This document shows positions 57,301 to 64,000 of a DNA stretch of 64,000 nucleotides, piece by piece. The stretch is from Saturnia japonica (lineage: Eukaryota > Arthropoda > Insecta > Lepidoptera > Saturniidae), in the NCBI GenBank assembly GCA_033032175.1, contig CM065304.1, positions 10,974,001 through 11,038,000 of the forward strand, read 5' to 3'. The number at the start of each line of letters is the position of its first letter. Position 1 is the first letter of the stretch. Made by a program: the position numbers and the translations under genes. A model generated the notes under the pieces. The model was not told where the DNA came from. It worked only from the letters and a program-made list of their open reading frames with translations, and did no database searches.

Positions 57301-58657
57301 TGTTCCGTTTTTGTTTTGTTGAGTGTAAATACATTATTTTCGTAAAAACAAACGATATTTTATTGATATTTTGTGGTGTTGTATGAGGTCATTTTTTTGT
57401 TTTTCTAGTGTAGTTAAGTTTTATTCAAAAATAAACTATGAAGTTTCTCTATAAGGTTTAAAAAAGAAACAGTTTTAGTAAGCTCCTTTGGATCTTCTCG
57501 AGCTTTTCTACTATGAAACGCTCAACAAATTTTATAACACCATTCAGTAACAAAAATCTTATTGAAACAATGATATTACCTACTTAGTAGCTATATTGTG
57601 ACTAGTAGAAATGTAAACAACACATTGTAATTTTGCGAACTTAACATTTTAACATCCAGTCTAGACGCTGTAGTCTTATCATCGGTGTCAGATACTAAGT
57701 TAAATAATCTTTTCTAACACTTCTGAGTATTGGACTCCCGTATCTTTTCTAACTCTTCTGAGTATTGGACTCCCGTATCTTGATACAAGATATCGCAAAT
57801 TAGAACACACTAGGTTGCTTTTTGTTATTATGTGTTTTTAATATTAATAGCGATTGCCATAAGCTCGAAATTCGACCTGCGACTTTTTGATCATAGACTA
57901 TTTTCTGTTTGACATTTACGGTATTCATAAACAATGAGTATTATATTATATACATCACTTGGTGTCACTTTTCATTGAGTGAGAATGTCAATATTTTGGG
58001 GGGTCTAAGTTCAATGACACTGGTCGAGTTAGTGTTCGCATTATTAATTTATTTTATTTAATATATTAGTAATAGATATTATAGACAAATTTTAGCTTTC
58101 TACACTCCTTCTCCATATACACTTTAACCATGCTAAACATCACAGTCTTCCGTGCACGCAATACGCTTAAAATGGTACCGAAAGCTTTTGCTTCACGTAT
58201 TAATATATAGATTTCTAACGGGCTTTCAAAAGTGAAAGTTATTTTAGAATAGGGGATTTAAATTACTGCTGAAGTCATGATAGCTTTTTGGTAGCGTGTT
58301 TGGACAGTGCGTCGATTAACGTTGGTTTGAATCGTATAATAAGTATGACCTTTCAGTGAAAATAACTTTATGAGGAATCCATAGATATATGAATAGATGC
58401 TTACCCTCAGGCACAGTGCTATGCACTATGTCATGCTTAAAAAAAATGTTTTCGAGAGCTGTACCAGCCCCCAACTAGGCTCAGCATGTTACGATTTTAT
58501 CCCACATTATCACTTAACATTGTGTGAGTTTATTATAGTAAAGTATTAAATAAACTTACGAGTATAGATGATCATTAGAAGTATTGGCCGAGAATTTATG
58601 CTTATTCATAGACTGTCTAGAGTCTCTTCGAGCTGCTGCTATGACGTAGGCCCACAT
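36041..58657 (-). CDS. CngA: Cyclic nucleotide-gated channel, alpha-type subunit (whole gene)
   Basis: Plasma-membrane cation channel opened by cGMP or cAMP, used in sensory and other signalling cells. Nine coding exons on the - strand: 58,657-58,560, 56,101-55,903, 49,003-48,764, 42,104-41,945, 38,726-38,581, 38,463-38,341, 38,270-37,365, 36,756-36,575, 36,329-36,041. Lengths and phases add up to 2,343 bases, 780 residues. Six membrane segments lie between about residues 180 and 420, with the pore filter TIGETP at about 381-386. They are followed by a C-linker, a cyclic-nucleotide-binding domain at about 500-615 ([10 protein letters not shown] with the binding Arg-Thr), and a C-terminal coiled coil at about 630-683 as in CNGA subunits. 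It is closest by eye to Drosophila CngA; the paralogue Cngl cannot be excluded. The introns hold a hAT element, SINEs and many repeats. Confidence 0.92.
36575..36756 (-). CDS. CngA: CNG channel exon 8, C-terminal coiled coil
   Basis: Starts in phase with [20 protein letters not shown] and continues [37 protein letters not shown]. Heptad-like Leu/Ile/Val spacing matches the C-terminal leucine zipper of CNGA subunits, which sets 3:1 tetramer assembly with beta subunits. Splice sites are tttttcag before and GAG|gttagt after. Confidence 0.9.
36783..37310 (+). repeat. Repeat family R, copy 2 (long form)
   Basis: Has the left end 'actagcggtcgcccagtgg' and right end 'tctgctcacgtattaatata' of family R, plus about 200 extra internal bases (about 36,850-37,070). 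The extra part has its own relative at 18,826-18,995. Lies in the intron between channel exons 7 and 8. Confidence 0.7.
37365..38270 (-). CDS. CngA: CNG channel exon 7: S5, pore, S6, C-linker, nucleotide-binding domain
   Basis: The largest exon, 302 codons. S5 reads [20 protein letters not shown]. The pore helix and filter read [20 protein letters not shown], with Glu of the filter at residue 384. S6 reads [20 protein letters not shown]. The C-linker ([20 protein letters not shown]) follows, then the binding fold: [35 protein letters not shown] and [19 protein letters not shown]. The key Arg and Thr of the phosphate-binding cassette are intact. Acceptor cgttttag precedes, donor AAG|gtaaaa follows. 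The filter is TPQP where vertebrate CNGA channels have TPPP. Confidence 0.95.
38341..38463 (-). CDS. CngA: CNG channel exon 6, voltage-sensor-like S4
   Basis: 41 codons between acceptor gttttctag and donor AAG|gttatt. The frame reads [20 protein letters not shown], then [20 protein letters not shown]. Regularly spaced Arg residues are those of S4. Two other frames are open in this stretch but do not fit the family. Confidence 0.92.
38581..38726 (-). CDS. CngA: CNG channel exon 5, S2-S3 region
   Basis: Acceptor attttacag, donor TAT|gttagt. The frame completes Gly, then [20 protein letters not shown] and [20 protein letters not shown]. The LPTD word in S3 is conserved in CNG channels. Phase matches both neighbours. 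Confidence 0.92.
38887..39285 (+). other. Unassigned 132-codon open frame in channel intron 4
   Basis: Open on the + strand, opposite to the channel gene, and the longest open frame in the area not explained by a gene or repeat. The middle (38,980-39,200) is less AT-rich than its surroundings. There is no recognised domain, no supporting splice sites, and a start context of no note. It may be chance or a regulatory block. The rest of this intron (to 41,944) holds repeats. Confidence 0.15.
39633..39935 (+). repeat. RTE-like tail repeat
   Basis: Begins 'atactagcgcttttcccgag' and ends 'tatgtcagtcaatcagttat', with 'cacccccttaggggttgaat' in the middle. Parallel to 33,468-33,770 and, less closely, to 42,258-42,495. 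Confidence 0.55.
39936..40340 (+). repeat. Repeat family E, copy 1
   Basis: 'aggttctcaattcgaatgga' to 'cgaagatacaccagggaact' matches 50,165-50,345. The following 'cattacccgactgcgaaaaa' and 'gagcgtacgggacactc' belong to the same kind of decayed LINE tail. Confidence 0.5.
40365..40525 (-). repeat. About 150-bp repeat, family B, copy 4
   Basis: Reverse orientation: 'tctgggcgtacgagctctgc' at the left, then 'caaagtttcatccaaatcgt' and 'agaattgctcacttaataaa' at the right. Confidence 0.65.
41945..42104 (-). CDS. CngA: CNG channel exon 4, S1 and start of S2
   Basis: Acceptor attatatag precedes 42,104, donor GAAG|gtaagt follows 41,945. The frame [20 protein letters not shown] (S1) then [20 protein letters not shown] (S2) fits the family well. 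It starts on a codon boundary and leaves one base. Confidence 0.93.
42165..42495 (+). repeat. Decayed 'gctagt'-group head joined to an RTE-like tail
   Basis: 'cctatataataatctgttcg' (head) and, from 42,258, 'gcccgcggctttgcg' to 'aggcagtcagtcagtcacag'. The (cagt)n-like end is typical of RTE tails. Confidence 0.45.
42497..42840 (+). repeat. Repeat family R, copy 3 (short form)
   Basis: Lacks the first 20-25 bases of the family but otherwise follows copy 1 to 'gcttttgcttcacgaattaa'. Same orientation as all other copies. Confidence 0.75.
42890..43560. other. GC-rich patch and unassigned DNA in channel intron
   Basis: 42,900-43,040 has many CG dinucleotides (gataggcgcgatacg, ctcgcgatcgtaacg). GCTGCGGTA near 42,970 is mirrored by TACCGCAGC at 43,279. 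An open + strand frame covers 42,779-43,039 but begins in repeat family R. 43,540-43,625 is a partial reversed family B copy. Nothing can be assigned as a gene; this may be a worn-out transposon or a regulatory block. Confidence 0.25.
43640..46310. other. Channel intron, AT-rich, nothing recognised
   Basis: No gene or clear repeat family was seen. 43,640-43,820 resembles the 3' end of an element ('gtctgaggctcaagtttgct', 'ctgaataaataagtttt'). 45,100-45,850 is very AT-rich. Short open frames lack recognisable domains. Confidence 0.35.
46439..46541. repeat. Subterminal inverted motif of the hAT element
   Basis: GTGAGGCGGCAAACAT at 46,439-46,454 pairs perfectly with its complement at 46,466-46,481 (11-base loop), and a third, slightly changed copy (gtttgccacctcac) lies at about 46,529-46,542. 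Clustered subterminal motifs are transposase-binding sites in hAT elements generally; binding here is inferred. Confidence 0.6.
46727..48221 (+). pseudogene. hAT transposase with BED zinc finger, broken
   Basis: In order: start [18 protein letters not shown] at 46,727; BED-type finger with ICLLCNES and, after a one-base frameshift, KRHYSTNH; then [20 protein letters not shown] (47,030), catalytic-core pieces [20 protein letters not shown] and, after another frameshift near 47,395, [18 protein letters not shown] and [13 protein letters not shown]. After YYCEVRWN (47,710) the middle of the transposase seems deleted. The end has [20 protein letters not shown] and the hAT dimerisation region [20 protein letters not shown], closing at 48,221. 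At least three frame breaks plus the deletion make it inactive. The nearest host genes of this type are GTF2IRD2 and ZBED5 in vertebrates. Confidence 0.85.
48764..49003 (-). CDS. CngA: CNG channel exon 3, cytoplasmic N-terminus before S1
   Basis: Acceptor tgtaagcag, donor CAT|gtatgt; 80 codons with both ends on codon boundaries. The frame [33 protein letters not shown] and [16 protein letters not shown] leads straight into S1. The FDP.LP..Y word just before S1 is typical for CNG channels. It can be joined either from exon 2 (55,903) or from the candidate first exon at 54,293. Confidence 0.9.
49367..49461 (-). CDS. Candidate terminal exon of unknown gene or isoform
   Basis: After an acceptor-like 'tgatttaatag' the - strand reads [20 protein letters not shown] then [10 protein letters not shown] and a stop at 49,367, followed by AATAAAACG about 50 bases on. 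Composition is coding-like, but I do not recognise the family. It lies inside channel intron 2 on the same strand. It could be an alternative last exon, a processed-gene fragment, or chance. Confidence 0.25.
50160..50345 (+). repeat. Repeat family E, copy 2
   Basis: 'ttactcaattcgaatgtata' to 'cgaagatatactagggaact', same order and orientation as 39,936-40,100. Confidence 0.55.
50580..50834 (-). mobile_element. tRNA-derived SINE, family A, copy 3
   Basis: Follows copy 1 from 'catactatcatgcctgtgtc' to 'ccactaatctaatgaggca'. The B box is slightly changed (complement of 'gggaatcgaatcc'). Same orientation as the other two copies. Confidence 0.8.
50977..51240 (-). mobile_element. tRNA-derived SINE, family B-S, copy 1
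   Basis: The - strand starts with GGCTCAGTGGTAGCG (A box) near 51,230 and has GAGTTCGAATCTC (B box) near 51,190, a tRNA-like head. The body runs to 'tttcacctgatgttaagtga'. A more decayed copy with the same order lies at 60,226-60,515. Confidence 0.75.
51250..54292. other. Channel intron 2, AT-rich, nothing recognised
   Basis: No gene, splice-supported frame or clear repeat family. 53,600-54,180 is extremely AT-rich. 52,560-52,740 is slightly more GC-rich ('ggtcgttacggtgacccact') without coding potential that I can support. Confidence 0.35.
54293..54436 (-). CDS. CngA: Candidate alternative first exon of the CNG channel (M-A-P)
   Basis: On the - strand ATGGCGCCG at 54,301-54,293 is directly followed by a strong donor, gtaagt. 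It ends on a codon boundary, which fits exon 3 (49,003). Joined this way the protein would start [11 protein letters not shown] and have 684 residues, without the 99 residues of exons 1 and 2. The assumed 5' end at about 54,436 is an initiator-like cagt. Only the nine coding bases and donor are firm; expression is unproven. Confidence 0.4.
54433..54459 (-). promoter_or_regulatory. Candidate core promoter (TATA plus initiator-like)
   Basis: On the - strand TATATTTATA (54,459-54,450) is followed by gcagtc about 20 bases later (54,438-54,433), a spacing acceptable for TATA and an arthropod initiator. It lies just before the M-A-P exon. In DNA this AT-rich, TATA words are common, so the spacing and the donor downstream carry the argument. 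Confidence 0.3.
54556..54900 (-). other. Unassigned 114-codon open frame, basic
   Basis: Open frame just upstream of the candidate promoter, same strand. It is rich in Arg/Lys/His ([16 protein letters not shown]) and begins without an ATG in good context. Higher GC than the surroundings. No domain and no splice support to the channel frame. It could be part of a regulatory block or an unrecognised small exon. Confidence 0.2.
55903..56101 (-). CDS. CngA: CNG channel exon 2, N-terminal region
   Basis: Acceptor tatgccgcag before 56,101 and donor GAG|gtcaga after 55,903. One base completes a Ser codon, then [18 protein letters not shown], a Ser-rich stretch ([16 protein letters not shown]), and [15 protein letters not shown]. 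Ends on a codon boundary like exon 3's start. No domain; identified by phase fit on both sides and open frame. The donor is of moderate strength. Confidence 0.75.
56200..56930 (+). repeat. Two decayed RTE-like heads
   Basis: 'ctagcaatactccactgttt' at 56,210 and 'tactagctgtgccccacggt' at 56,671 open two similar blocks. The second ends with 'aatcggttcagtggtttttg', a usual inner word of RTE-like moth repeats. The two overlapping open frames at 56,078-56,340 are repeat sequence. Confidence 0.45.
56991..57236 (-). other. Unassigned open frame (possible exon fragment)
   Basis: On the - strand an 81-codon frame includes [20 protein letters not shown] and [20 protein letters not shown], which look protein-like. 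No family was recognised and no clear splice sites fix its ends. The + strand is open over the same bases. Confidence 0.2.
57709..57778. repeat. 35-bp direct tandem duplication
   Basis: 'cttttctaac' to 'ggactcccgtat' occurs twice in a row (57,709-57,743 and 57,744-57,778), differing at one base. Recent local duplication. Confidence 0.9.
57848..58210 (+). repeat. Repeat family R, copy 4 (short form)
   Basis: From 'agcgattgccataagctcga' to 'gcttttgcttcacgtattaa'; parallels copies 1 and 3 over the full length. Lies in channel intron 1. Confidence 0.75.
58560..58657 (-). CDS. CngA: CNG channel exon 1 (first coding part)
   Basis: The exon starts at 58,694 after an acceptor (tatttttatctgcag), so a further non-coding exon lies upstream. 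An in-frame TGA at 58,681-58,679 is followed by ATG at 58,657, which fixes the start: [20 protein letters not shown] then [12 protein letters not shown]. It leaves two bases before a strong donor, gtaagt, at 58,559, and exon 2 supplies the missing base. No signal peptide is evident. Evidence is signals and phase, not homology. Confidence 0.7.
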
Positions 58658-58699
58658 GGCTGTGGCAGCGTCTACTGGTCAACATGGGGACGTACTGCA

Positions 58700-60220
58700 G
58701 ATAAAAATACATACTATAATTTTTTGTGTTTACTTCTAATGTTGGAGATATTCTAGCCCATGTCTTAGCTTAATAAATGGTTTATTTTTTCTATGTATTC
58801 ATATTGTAGAATACCTAATTGTTAAGTCTTTTACAGATCAATTACTAAGTGTTTTTATAATAAAGATACATATCGCGGTGTGGAAGATAAATTGAAAAAG
58901 TGACCAACCCGACCGACAATTAAAAAAAACATATCGACGCAAGAGAACGTATTTGCTTGAGGCAGTAAGAATGATTCCGCGTCGAATGGTTTGGGGGTCT
59001 CATACCGCTACGATGAAAAAAAATCTAATTTGCCGTAACATTTTTGAATAATGTACAAGTTCAAATTGCTGCAAGTCTCCTAAAAAAGGGTATTTTATGT
59101 GCTATTCTACTTAAAGCAAAAATGCGGTTTGTATTTATGCACCTGATATTACTTACATCATTCTCGTTTTGTACGCGCTACGTTATTCCGGAAGTTTGGC
59201 TAGCGCTGAGATATATGTGATTTACGGTGGTTGAAGTTTTTGCATTGTATAACTTTTGAGTTGGTGTCCCAGGAGGGTTTTGATGAAAATATTGCTTCCG
59301 TGATAGTGTCCTGTGGGAATTGAGGCTGCACACATACTTACTCACAGTTCACTCTACACACACATACTTCACAATCTTACAATTACAATTGTAATAAGGT
59401 TCCAGCACATATTACGCGAACCTTCTCGAACAAGTATGTTTTTGAATAGTCTCTTACATCTCTTTAATGTTACATCATTGTTAAAATATTTCAAGTAAAG
59501 CATTTTATACGTCTGGAAATAAGTATATTGAATTTAACTTTTGAAAGTTTCCATTGTGTGCGCTGCATAAATGTTTAAAGGTTACGCAACAATAATGTGT
59601 GACCGAATTATTACTCTTCAAAAATTATAATAAAACTAGCGATAGCATGTCAATTTTTTAAGTTTGACGCAATATAACTTTTTTTATGGTAATAAAATTT
59701 GTTCTAAAATAATGCATTATTTGCGAAGGTGTTTTTATAAACATAGTATTAATCCTTATCGAAATAAATACATTATTCATCACAAGTGTTTAATTTTGGA
59801 CAAAATTGCCAATGACATCATTTGATTTCAATGAATATTTTAGGAGATATTACTGTTTTAAAATAACTTCGCAACAAAATAATAATCAAGTACAGGGCGT
59901 GCATTTTAGTGGAATTATGTGGCAGGCGGGTGGCACATATAAATTGTATTGTCATATATTATTGAAATGGTTTTTCTTAAAGACGGTAGAACTTGTGTAG
60001 CTCCGACTGCAGAAGCACTATCGTTACATATATTTCAGCAGTGCCCGACCTTCTGTTTTCCGGTTTGAAAGTTATATTAAATTTATCACTGAGTGACTTC
60101 AATTAGGTTAGCGGTACTTTATGAAATTTATTCTTTTATTTATTGTGTACCTATATACAAACATACAGATTTTTCATTTGAAAAATGTCGATGCTTTTTA
60201 TGCGATTATTGGATTAGTGT
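58700..60220. other. Upstream of channel exon 1, nothing recognised
   Basis: No gene or clear repeat family. Untranslated exons and the promoter of the long channel form must lie here or beyond, but I could not locate them. Confidence 0.3.
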
Positions 60221-60225
60221 TTGGA

Positions 60226-60515
60226 CAAAATCTCACCTGATATTATGTGATGATATGGTCCAATATAGTACTATGCTTAGCCTAGTGATGGACTGGATCT
60301 CAAGTGCACCTCCCGGAACATAGCTGTAGTTGCTTGTTTACAGATCTTCAACTTAAGGGTGGTAGCTAGTCAGGCGAGCATTTGAAAATACCATACTACT
60401 ATGCTATAATAGCTTTATCACAATGTTTTCCTTTATCGAAGGCTCAATTTTATTGTAGAAATTCGAAATCATATCCGTACATATTACTTACCTCTGAATC
60501 ATAATTGCTTCAAAA
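60226..60515 (-). mobile_element. tRNA-derived SINE, family B-S, copy 2 (decayed)
   Basis: 'ctcacctgatattatgtgat', 'tgcttagcctagtgatggac' and 'gtagaaattcgaaatc' follow the order of 50,977-51,240. The A and B boxes are damaged. Confidence 0.6.
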
Positions 60516-60984
60516 ATATTTTTACTTATGTATGCTACGTAACATCGACTGTGATTATCTTTATCACAGTAAAACAAGATGTTTAACTAGTAACTTCTAA
60601 GACTTTTTGATACGTGGTGCGTGTGCGTAAAAATTCACTATCATCATTAATCTTTCAAATGGATTCCCCTTCATATTATTTATAAATGAAACATGCATAA
60701 TGAAGGCAACGTTAAATTGGGGAAACATTAAAATGCTATAGATGTGATCGCTTAAAAGGTTCTTAATATTCTCTTCAAAACTTGAAAATATCTTCAAATA
60801 CTTTATTTGGCCGGTTTGGGAAAAAGGTGTTTCGCTCAAAATACGTCATTTCGATAATTTTGACGTCGTCTATCGAAGAACTTAAATCTATATAATTAAT
60901 AAAATTGAAGTGTCTGTTTTTAATCTCCAAATAACAGTTTTTTACTAAATACATATGAAACTATACACGATACCTATAACAAAA

Positions 60985-61405
60985 AGCCCATTATTAATAT
61001 TTTTGTCTGTTTGTTCCTGGTAATCTCCGAAACAGTTGGATCGATTTTGACGGGACTTTTATTGATAGATAGATAATGATATAGGGAGTAAGTTAGGCTA
61101 CTTTTATTTTAGAAACAGAATTAGGGCTCCGCACAAATAAATAAAAAGCTGCTCATGGTGCATCAATTCGGGTGGTTAAATGGCTTAGGCTGAGTAAGTA
61201 AACTATAAGAAATATAGCAAATTAATGTACTACACAATCATAGACACTAAAAAGACCTAAAAAAGTCGGGGAGAGTATACATCTATCTTCTAAGGAACAC
61301 TCACAATAAGCGTTTTGGTCTTTAAAATAGCCGGGAGAGGGGGGGAGCAAGATTCGCGCGGGCATTCTGTAGTCCACGTGAGCGAAGCCATGGGCACAGC
61401 TAGTT
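60985..61405 (+). repeat. Complete-looking member of the 'cacagctagt' repeat group
   Basis: Begins 'ttattaatatttttgtctgt' and ends 'gcgaagccatgggcacagct' then agt. It contains at 61,160-61,330 the block seen singly at 17,290-17,450 and 22,520-22,735, which shows these fragments derive from one longer element. Confidence 0.5.
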
Positions 61406-61579
61406 TAATATATAAATAATATTAAAAAATAAAGAACCCCATTATCCTTTTTTTTTAGCCTAAAGGCCTAAATGAACGTCTGAGACTTGATTTTATAAAT
61501 TGTACGAAATTATCTAGTAAACGCAAATAAAGCCGCAGGCAATAGCTAGTAATATATATTTTTTTGAAATGTGCTAATT

Positions 61580-61860
61580 AAATCCTTTCATTTGATATCC
61601 AACACGGCGCAATTCAGAAATATATTTTTTAAAGTCACTAGGGGTCCACTAGGTTCACTAGGGGGTGTCATCGTGAATTTATTGTGACGTCACATAGTCT
61701 ATAACCAGCTGACAATCAAAACGCTTCTAACGACATTTTATTTTATAAATTATGTTAGGTGGTTAAGAAGATATGCTCGTACAGATGAACATACATACAT
61801 ACATAGCGGCTAAAATCATAACCCTTCTTTTTCGCTTCGTTGTAATCGGGTAAAAAAAAT
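61580..61860 (+). repeat. Repeat family D, copy 2
   Basis: 'tctataaccagctgacaatc' to 'ttcgcttcgttgtaatcggg', same order as 20,545-20,745. Its 'cactaggggtccactaggtt' part is a small internal duplication. Confidence 0.55.
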
Positions 61861-62943
61861 AGTAATCACATTTTATACTTAGCAACACAAAAAATTAAAG
61901 ATATCTTAGGTAATTTTGTTAAGTTCTACAATAAACATCATAAGCATATTACTGATTTACCGGACAATAGGTAAGTTCAAAAATCATGTAAAGCAAGTTA
62001 TGCACAGGTGTATCATTAAGTTTTTCTGTAAATCCACAAAAAAAAAGAAAAATAATATTCGTACATGATATATATAGTTATAAAAATCATAGTATGTCCG
62101 ATCAAGTTTCTTGCTGGCTCTTCTTGGACCTAAATTAAAGTATTATTTTATTTACATCATCCATTCCATCAAAATATTTGCACATCATGCAAAAATGGAA
62201 TTTATTAATTGAATGTAGCAATGCATGTTTATATAAACTTCCCTATAGGGAATTTCTGCTTTCGGTTCATTCTTCGCGAATTTAATATATGAGTAAAAGA
62301 ACTCAAACACGCTTTAATGATGACAAGCGATACCAATCAGTAGAACGGATAGTTGAAAATTGGTAACTGAAACTTTAATTTTCTCCAATGTGATGTTGTT
62401 ATGTTTATGATAGTAAATTGTAGTTATTACCGTTGCTTGACTCAGAGATTTTTCATTTTGGTTGCCAGTATAATAAAATTGCATATAAAAGCACTCATGC
62501 TTTTGTCGTTGTCGCAATATTTGAAATATCTTATACAACAATACACTATTGTACAGGAGCGTATCGTATGTAATAAAAAAGATTATAACCATTACACATA
62601 TTTTATTCAAACACACGTTGATCCTAAAATGCTTGTAACATTTAGTACGTTGTAACCAAGGCTGTATTTTATACTATGTTCATATCAAAAACAGACATTT
62701 TAAACAAGTATATCAGTTATTTTTTGTACATCCACCTCCTAGATTTGACTGATTATGAGATTTCACTATTTTTATGGACAAATCAGCTCAATCAAGACTT
62801 GGCTGATTTTTTACAGCATGTTCCAAAGTAACGGTTCGTACAATTATCGGGTGATATATTATTATACAAAATACATAATATCTATATGTTATTATTTTTC
62901 ATTTGATACTATTATTATTTTATTATAATAAATGCTATTTCCG

Positions 62944-63270
62944 TGGTGGTGGTTTTCACCAGCGGAATATCGATTCGATATCCGTAGGTTCGAACCCCGG
63001 CATGTAGGTAACAACTTTTTTTTTATTTCGCTTACTAATTCAAATTTGTAACTATATTACCTGATGGTGAAGGAAAACATCGTGTGGAAACCTGAAACGC
63101 CTTAGAAATGTCTTTGTAGTACCACTGTATGTGGGAAAAATATAGAACTGTTGATTTCTCTGTTTGAAATCGCCTATACGTCGTGGACTGTCGTAGTGAT
63201 TAAGCCTGCGCCTTTACTTGAAAATAAACATTTGCTCAGCGGTGGGACTCTTACAGGCGGATATTAATAA
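62944..63270 (+). mobile_element. SINE, family C, forward copy
   Basis: A B-box-like 'ggttcgaaccccggcatg' lies near the left end and the body reads 'ggtgaaggaaaacatcgtgt' then ggaaacctg. The end 'tttgctcagcggtgggactc' is typical of a common moth SINE. The reversed and more decayed copy is at 6,175-6,482. Confidence 0.65.
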
Positions 63271-63279
63271 AATACTATT

Positions 63280-64000
63280 TAAATTGGTTATTAAATTCAA
63301 TATAATCGTCAAAGATATGTATTTATACGTCGATGTCCGCAGTTCGTGCAAATCATTTCGTTTATCTCCTCACTATTTCAATTAACTTATGTGGGAAGAT
63401 ACGGTAACGTAATTCACGATAACTGAATCACTATATGCAAATAATATGGGTTCATGTTATGCGCAACAATTTGCTACTTCTAAGTTGGGTACGTACGACT
63501 GGTTTCTCATTGTTATGAATAAATCAATATTTGATCACTACTTTGCACTTTCTACATCCAATTTGATAGTTAATTTAGGTGATCTACTATTAATAATTAG
63601 ATAAATATATAGACCTTGTTTATTTTCTGATTTTTTAACATATATATTTCTTATTTTAGAGTTTATGGCCAAATTGTATTATATTAAACTAATGTAGTTT
63701 ATTAAATATTTTTGAAATCAATTTAGTTATTTTGTTTTATAATTAAATTAATGTGATTAAAGAATATTAAAATTCATTATTTTCCATTTCATTCTCTTAT
63801 CGTGAACCCAAATATCATTTTTATTATCATGAGTTATCAGGTAGATATCAGTAAAAAGTATTCGTTATACCAAATTGGAATAAGCCCGAGCAATATGTTA
63901 TGAAAAGGAAGAGATATTATCATACATCATATTAAATACATATAAGTATAACACATTCAATCAGATTCGAGCAGCTCACAAAGATATTATAAATTAATTA
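63280..64000. other. AT-rich right end, nothing recognised
   Basis: No coding frame of note, repeat family or RNA gene seen. Confidence 0.4.

Noticed and set aside
1..64000. CRISPR arrays, operons, ribosome binding sites, prophage
   Set aside because: The sequence is clearly eukaryotic (spliced genes, SINEs, polyadenylation signals) and no regularly spaced identical repeats of CRISPR type were seen.

Overview
The window is AT-rich insect nuclear DNA, most likely from a moth or butterfly (Lepidoptera). The evidence is spliced genes with long introns, a forkhead gene and a channel gene of insect type, and a dense load of transposon relics of kinds common in lepidopteran genomes: tRNA-derived SINEs, mariner and Tc1 copies, a hAT element, LINE tails, and short repeats that end in 'cagctagt'. 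No rRNA, free-standing tRNA, CRISPR or operon-like structure was seen.

Layout. 1-7.2 kb is a graveyard of mobile elements: a broken Tc1-like transposase, several short repeats, a 109-bp tandem repeat joined to a LINE relic, and two SINEs. 7.2-14.2 kb is mostly unassigned AT-rich DNA with one LINE-like relic and a dead mariner. From 14.2 to 33.9 kb the + strand carries a FoxL2-type forkhead gene. I can follow it exon by exon with matching splice phases from its second coding exon to the stop codon; the first coding exon is uncertain. From 58.7 down to 36.0 kb the - strand carries a complete coding sequence for an alpha-type cyclic nucleotide-gated (CNG) channel, nine exons and 780 residues. 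The two genes converge tail to tail, about 2.2 kb apart between stop codons. 58.7-64 kb, upstream of the channel's first coding exon, holds only repeats.

Both genes have mobile elements in their introns. FoxL2 intron 3 holds what looks like an intact mariner-family element of DD41D type, with perfect inverted repeats and an open transposase frame. The channel intron between exons 3 and 4 holds a hAT element with an 8-bp target-site duplication but a broken transposase.

The most notable observation is a tandem exon duplication in FoxL2. Two exons at 30.6 and 32.6 kb encode clearly related peptides of 40 and 38 whole residues, have identical splice phases and share similar sequence just before the acceptor. 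They could act as alternatives, or both be included, in the C-terminal tail of the transcription factor. A 21-bp candidate microexon of the same phase lies between them. For the channel, a second possible first exon, with TATA and initiator-like motifs in front, would give a 684-residue form lacking the long N-terminus. The two genes have no evident functional link; their closeness appears positional.
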